From Deferribacterales bacterium UBA4806 (lineage in GTDB: Bacteria; Chrysiogenota; Deferribacteres; Deferribacterales; UBA228), in NCBI GenBank assembly GCA_002402635.1, contig DHGE01000051.1, positions 2,504 to 10,050 on the forward strand: a DNA stretch of 7,547 nucleotides, given 5' to 3'. A program made the position numbers and the translations under genes. This document shows positions 6,101 to 7,547 of the stretch, piece by piece. Under the pieces are notes generated by a model, which worked only from the letters and a program-made list of their open reading frames with translations, made no database searches and was not told where the DNA came from. Each line of letters opens with the position of its first letter. Position 1 is the first letter of the stretch.

Positions 6101-7547
6101 CTGCCTTTATTCCTTTAAAGTTGTATGGACCTTTCGTTATATTTGGAATTTCTTTAAAATTGTGTGAAGGTAGCGGTGATTCTAAAGTCCACTCTAACGT
6201 CGCACCACCCCAGGGGTTTTTTCCGACAGGCTTGCCAGATTTTATACTTTTAAATAGATTAATAAACATAATAATGAGTCCAATAACCATGATAATAGCA
6301 CCTACCGTTGAAATCTGATGCAGAAATTGATATTGTGGTAAATAATCATAATATCTTCTTGGCATACCTTTAAGTCCTAAGATAAAAAATGGGAAATATG
6401 TCAAATTAAAACCTATAAAAATTATTGCCCATGCTGTTGTTGCTACATTTTTATTGTACATTTTACCGAACATTTTTGGGAACCAGTAATGCATCCCAGC
6501 AAAAAAAGCAAAGCCTGTCCCACCAAATATTACATAATGAAAGTGGCCAACAACAAAATATGTGTCATGGACATGAATATCCGTCCCTGCTGACCCAATA
6601 ACAAGTCCAGTTAAACCACCTATAGAAAACAAAAAAATAAATCCAAGTGCATATAATAGTGGAGGCTCAATCATAATAGAACCCTTATACAAAGTAGCTA
6701 CCCAATTAAAAACTTTTATTGCACTAGGAATTGCTACAATAAATGTTAGTAAAGAAAATATCCATATTGCCGTGTCACTCATTCCGCTGGTAAACATGTG
6801 ATGTCCCCAAACAAGGGAACCTGCGAAAGCTATTAACAAACTAGATAAAGCAATTGCTTTATATCCAAAAATTGGCTTTCTTGCAAAAACTGGAATAATT
6901 TCTGTTATAAGCCCCATCCCCGGCAAAATCATAATATACACTGCAGGATGAGAATATATCCAGAACATATGTTGATATAATAAAGGGTCCCCTCCTCTTG
7001 CAGGATCAAACATTCCAAAGCCTAATAGTCTATCAAGCATTACAACTATTAAGGTTATAGCCAACACTGGTGTTGCTAAAATCTGAATCCAGCCAGTTGC
7101 ATATAATGACCAGGCAAAAAGTGGCATCTTTGTCCAGCTCATTCCAGGAGCTCTTAATCTATGAATTGTAGTAATAAAGTTCAAACCAGTTAAAATTGAT
7201 GAGAAACCTACTAAAAATACAGCAAAGGCTGCCAAAGTAACATTTGTAGTTGTTACTTCACTGAAAGGCACATAAAAAGTCCAGCCCGTATCTGGGGCTC
7301 CATTTCCAGTAAAGAGCGAGATAACTGCCAAAATAATACCTATTAAATATAAATAATATGACAAAAGATTAATTCTTGGGAAGGCCACATCCTCTGCACC
7401 TAACAAAATTGGTAAGAAAATATTACCAAAAGAAGCTGGAATAGATGGTATCACAAATAAAAATATCATTATAACTCCATGCAGTGTAAATGCGGCGTTA
7501 TATGTTTGTGCCTCTAAAATATGGTAGGCAGGGTTAAACAAATGAAG
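6090..7547 (-). CDS. ctaD: Cytochrome c oxidase subunit I, A2-type (5' end outside window)
   Basis: The catalytic subunit: it reduces oxygen at the haem a3-CuB centre and pumps protons. The frame stays open to the window end; a TTG at 7541-7539 is not a real start because coding continues as Leu-His before it, and the first 50 or so residues with helix I are missing. Counting from that TTG, visible ligands are His21 and His335 (low-spin haem), His333 (haem a3) in VGHFHYV, and His198, His247 and His248 (CuB) in SHPAVY and WGHHMF. The cross-linking Tyr202 is present. Lys276 (SAIKVFNW) is the K-channel lysine and Asp51 (EDVAFPR) is the D-channel entry. The helix VI glutamate is replaced: the motif is IYSHPAVY, with the Tyr-Ser pair of A2-type oxidases. 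The C-terminus has NPWGGATLEWTL at 442-453. It is the first visible gene of the operon; any promoter lies beyond the edge. Confidence 0.97.
   Translation of the reverse strand, partial: LHLFNPAYHILEAQTYNAAFTLHGVIMIFLFVIPSIPASFGNIFLPILLGAEDVAFPRINLLSYYLYLIGIILAVISLFTGNGAPDTGWTFYVPFSEVTTTNVTLAAFAVFLVGFSSILTGLNFITTIHRLRAPGMSWTKMPLFAWSLYATGWIQILATPVLAITLIVVMLDRLLGFGMFDPARGGDPLLYQHMFWIYSHPAVYIMILPGMGLITEIIPVFARKPIFGYKAIALSSLLIAFAGSLVWGHHMFTSGMSDTAIWIFSLLTFIVAIPSAIKVFNWVATLYKGSIMIEPPLLYALGFIFLFSIGGLTGLVIGSAGTDIHVHDTYFVVGHFHYVIFGGTGFAFFAGMHYWFPKMFGKMYNKNVATTAWAIIFIGFNLTYFPFFILGLKGMPRRYYDYLPQYQFLHQISTVGAIIMVIGLIIMFINLFKSIKSGKPVGKNPWGGATLEWTLESPLPSHNFKEIPNITKGPYNFKGIKADGE

Noticed and set aside
5961..6318. 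Two plus-strand open frames (68 and 65 codons) over the ctaD/ctaE junction
   Set aside because: Both are antisense to conserved oxidase motifs such as NPWGGATLEWTL, and neither has a ribosome binding site or family resemblance.
7539..7541. TTG as a start codon for ctaD
   Set aside because: The frame remains open upstream as Leu-His and the protein lacks helix I, so the gene continues past the window edge.

Overview
This is a compact, AT-rich bacterial chromosomal segment (roughly 30 % G+C by eye, with heavy use of ATA, AAA and TTA codons). It holds nine genes, two of them cut by the window edges. It looks like core chromosome: there are no tRNAs, rRNAs, insertion sequences, phage genes or CRISPR repeats, and no intergenic stretch exceeds about 70 bases. 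Very low G+C, a yicC-gmk-rpoZ cluster, a slipin gene and a caa3-type oxidase with a two-haem subunit II suggest a Gram-negative-type, respiring bacterium. A Deferribacterota-like lineage is my best guess from memory; the sequence alone does not prove it.

Left block, minus strand (1-1557): yicC (endoribonuclease family), gmk (guanylate kinase) and the first 22 codons of rpoZ (RNA polymerase omega) lie 7 and 1 bases apart and read leftward. This is a conserved housekeeping cluster. The 68-base gap upstream of yicC (1558-1625) carries promoter-like elements for both directions, and these overlap.

Middle block, plus strand (1626-3186): a slipin/stomatin-like SPFH membrane protein is followed after 55 bases by a fumarylacetoacetate hydrolase-family enzyme. 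The two are probably co-transcribed. The slipin has no NfeD partner gene next to it. The hydrolase gene ends tail-to-tail with ctaB, and their reading frames overlap by 8 bases.

Right block, minus strand (3179-7547): a tightly packed haem-copper oxidase operon reads leftward as ctaD (subunit I, 5' end outside the window), ctaE (III), ctaF (IV), ctaC (II) and ctaB (haem O synthase). Subunit II carries the CuA site plus two tandem cytochrome c domains. Subunit I has the Tyr-Ser motif of A2-type oxidases in place of the D-channel glutamate. Together the products would form a membrane complex that takes electrons from a quinol:cytochrome c reductase or a c-type cytochrome, passes them through c haems and CuA to haem a/a3-CuB, and reduces oxygen while pumping protons. 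CtaB supplies the farnesylated haem. No ctaA, cox11 or SCO gene is visible here, so those functions must lie elsewhere or be absent.

I found no clearly new system. The points most worth checking are the two-haem subunit II, the A2 proton-channel signature, the altered Asp-rich motif of CtaB, the permuted oxidase gene order, and the overlapping face-to-face promoters.
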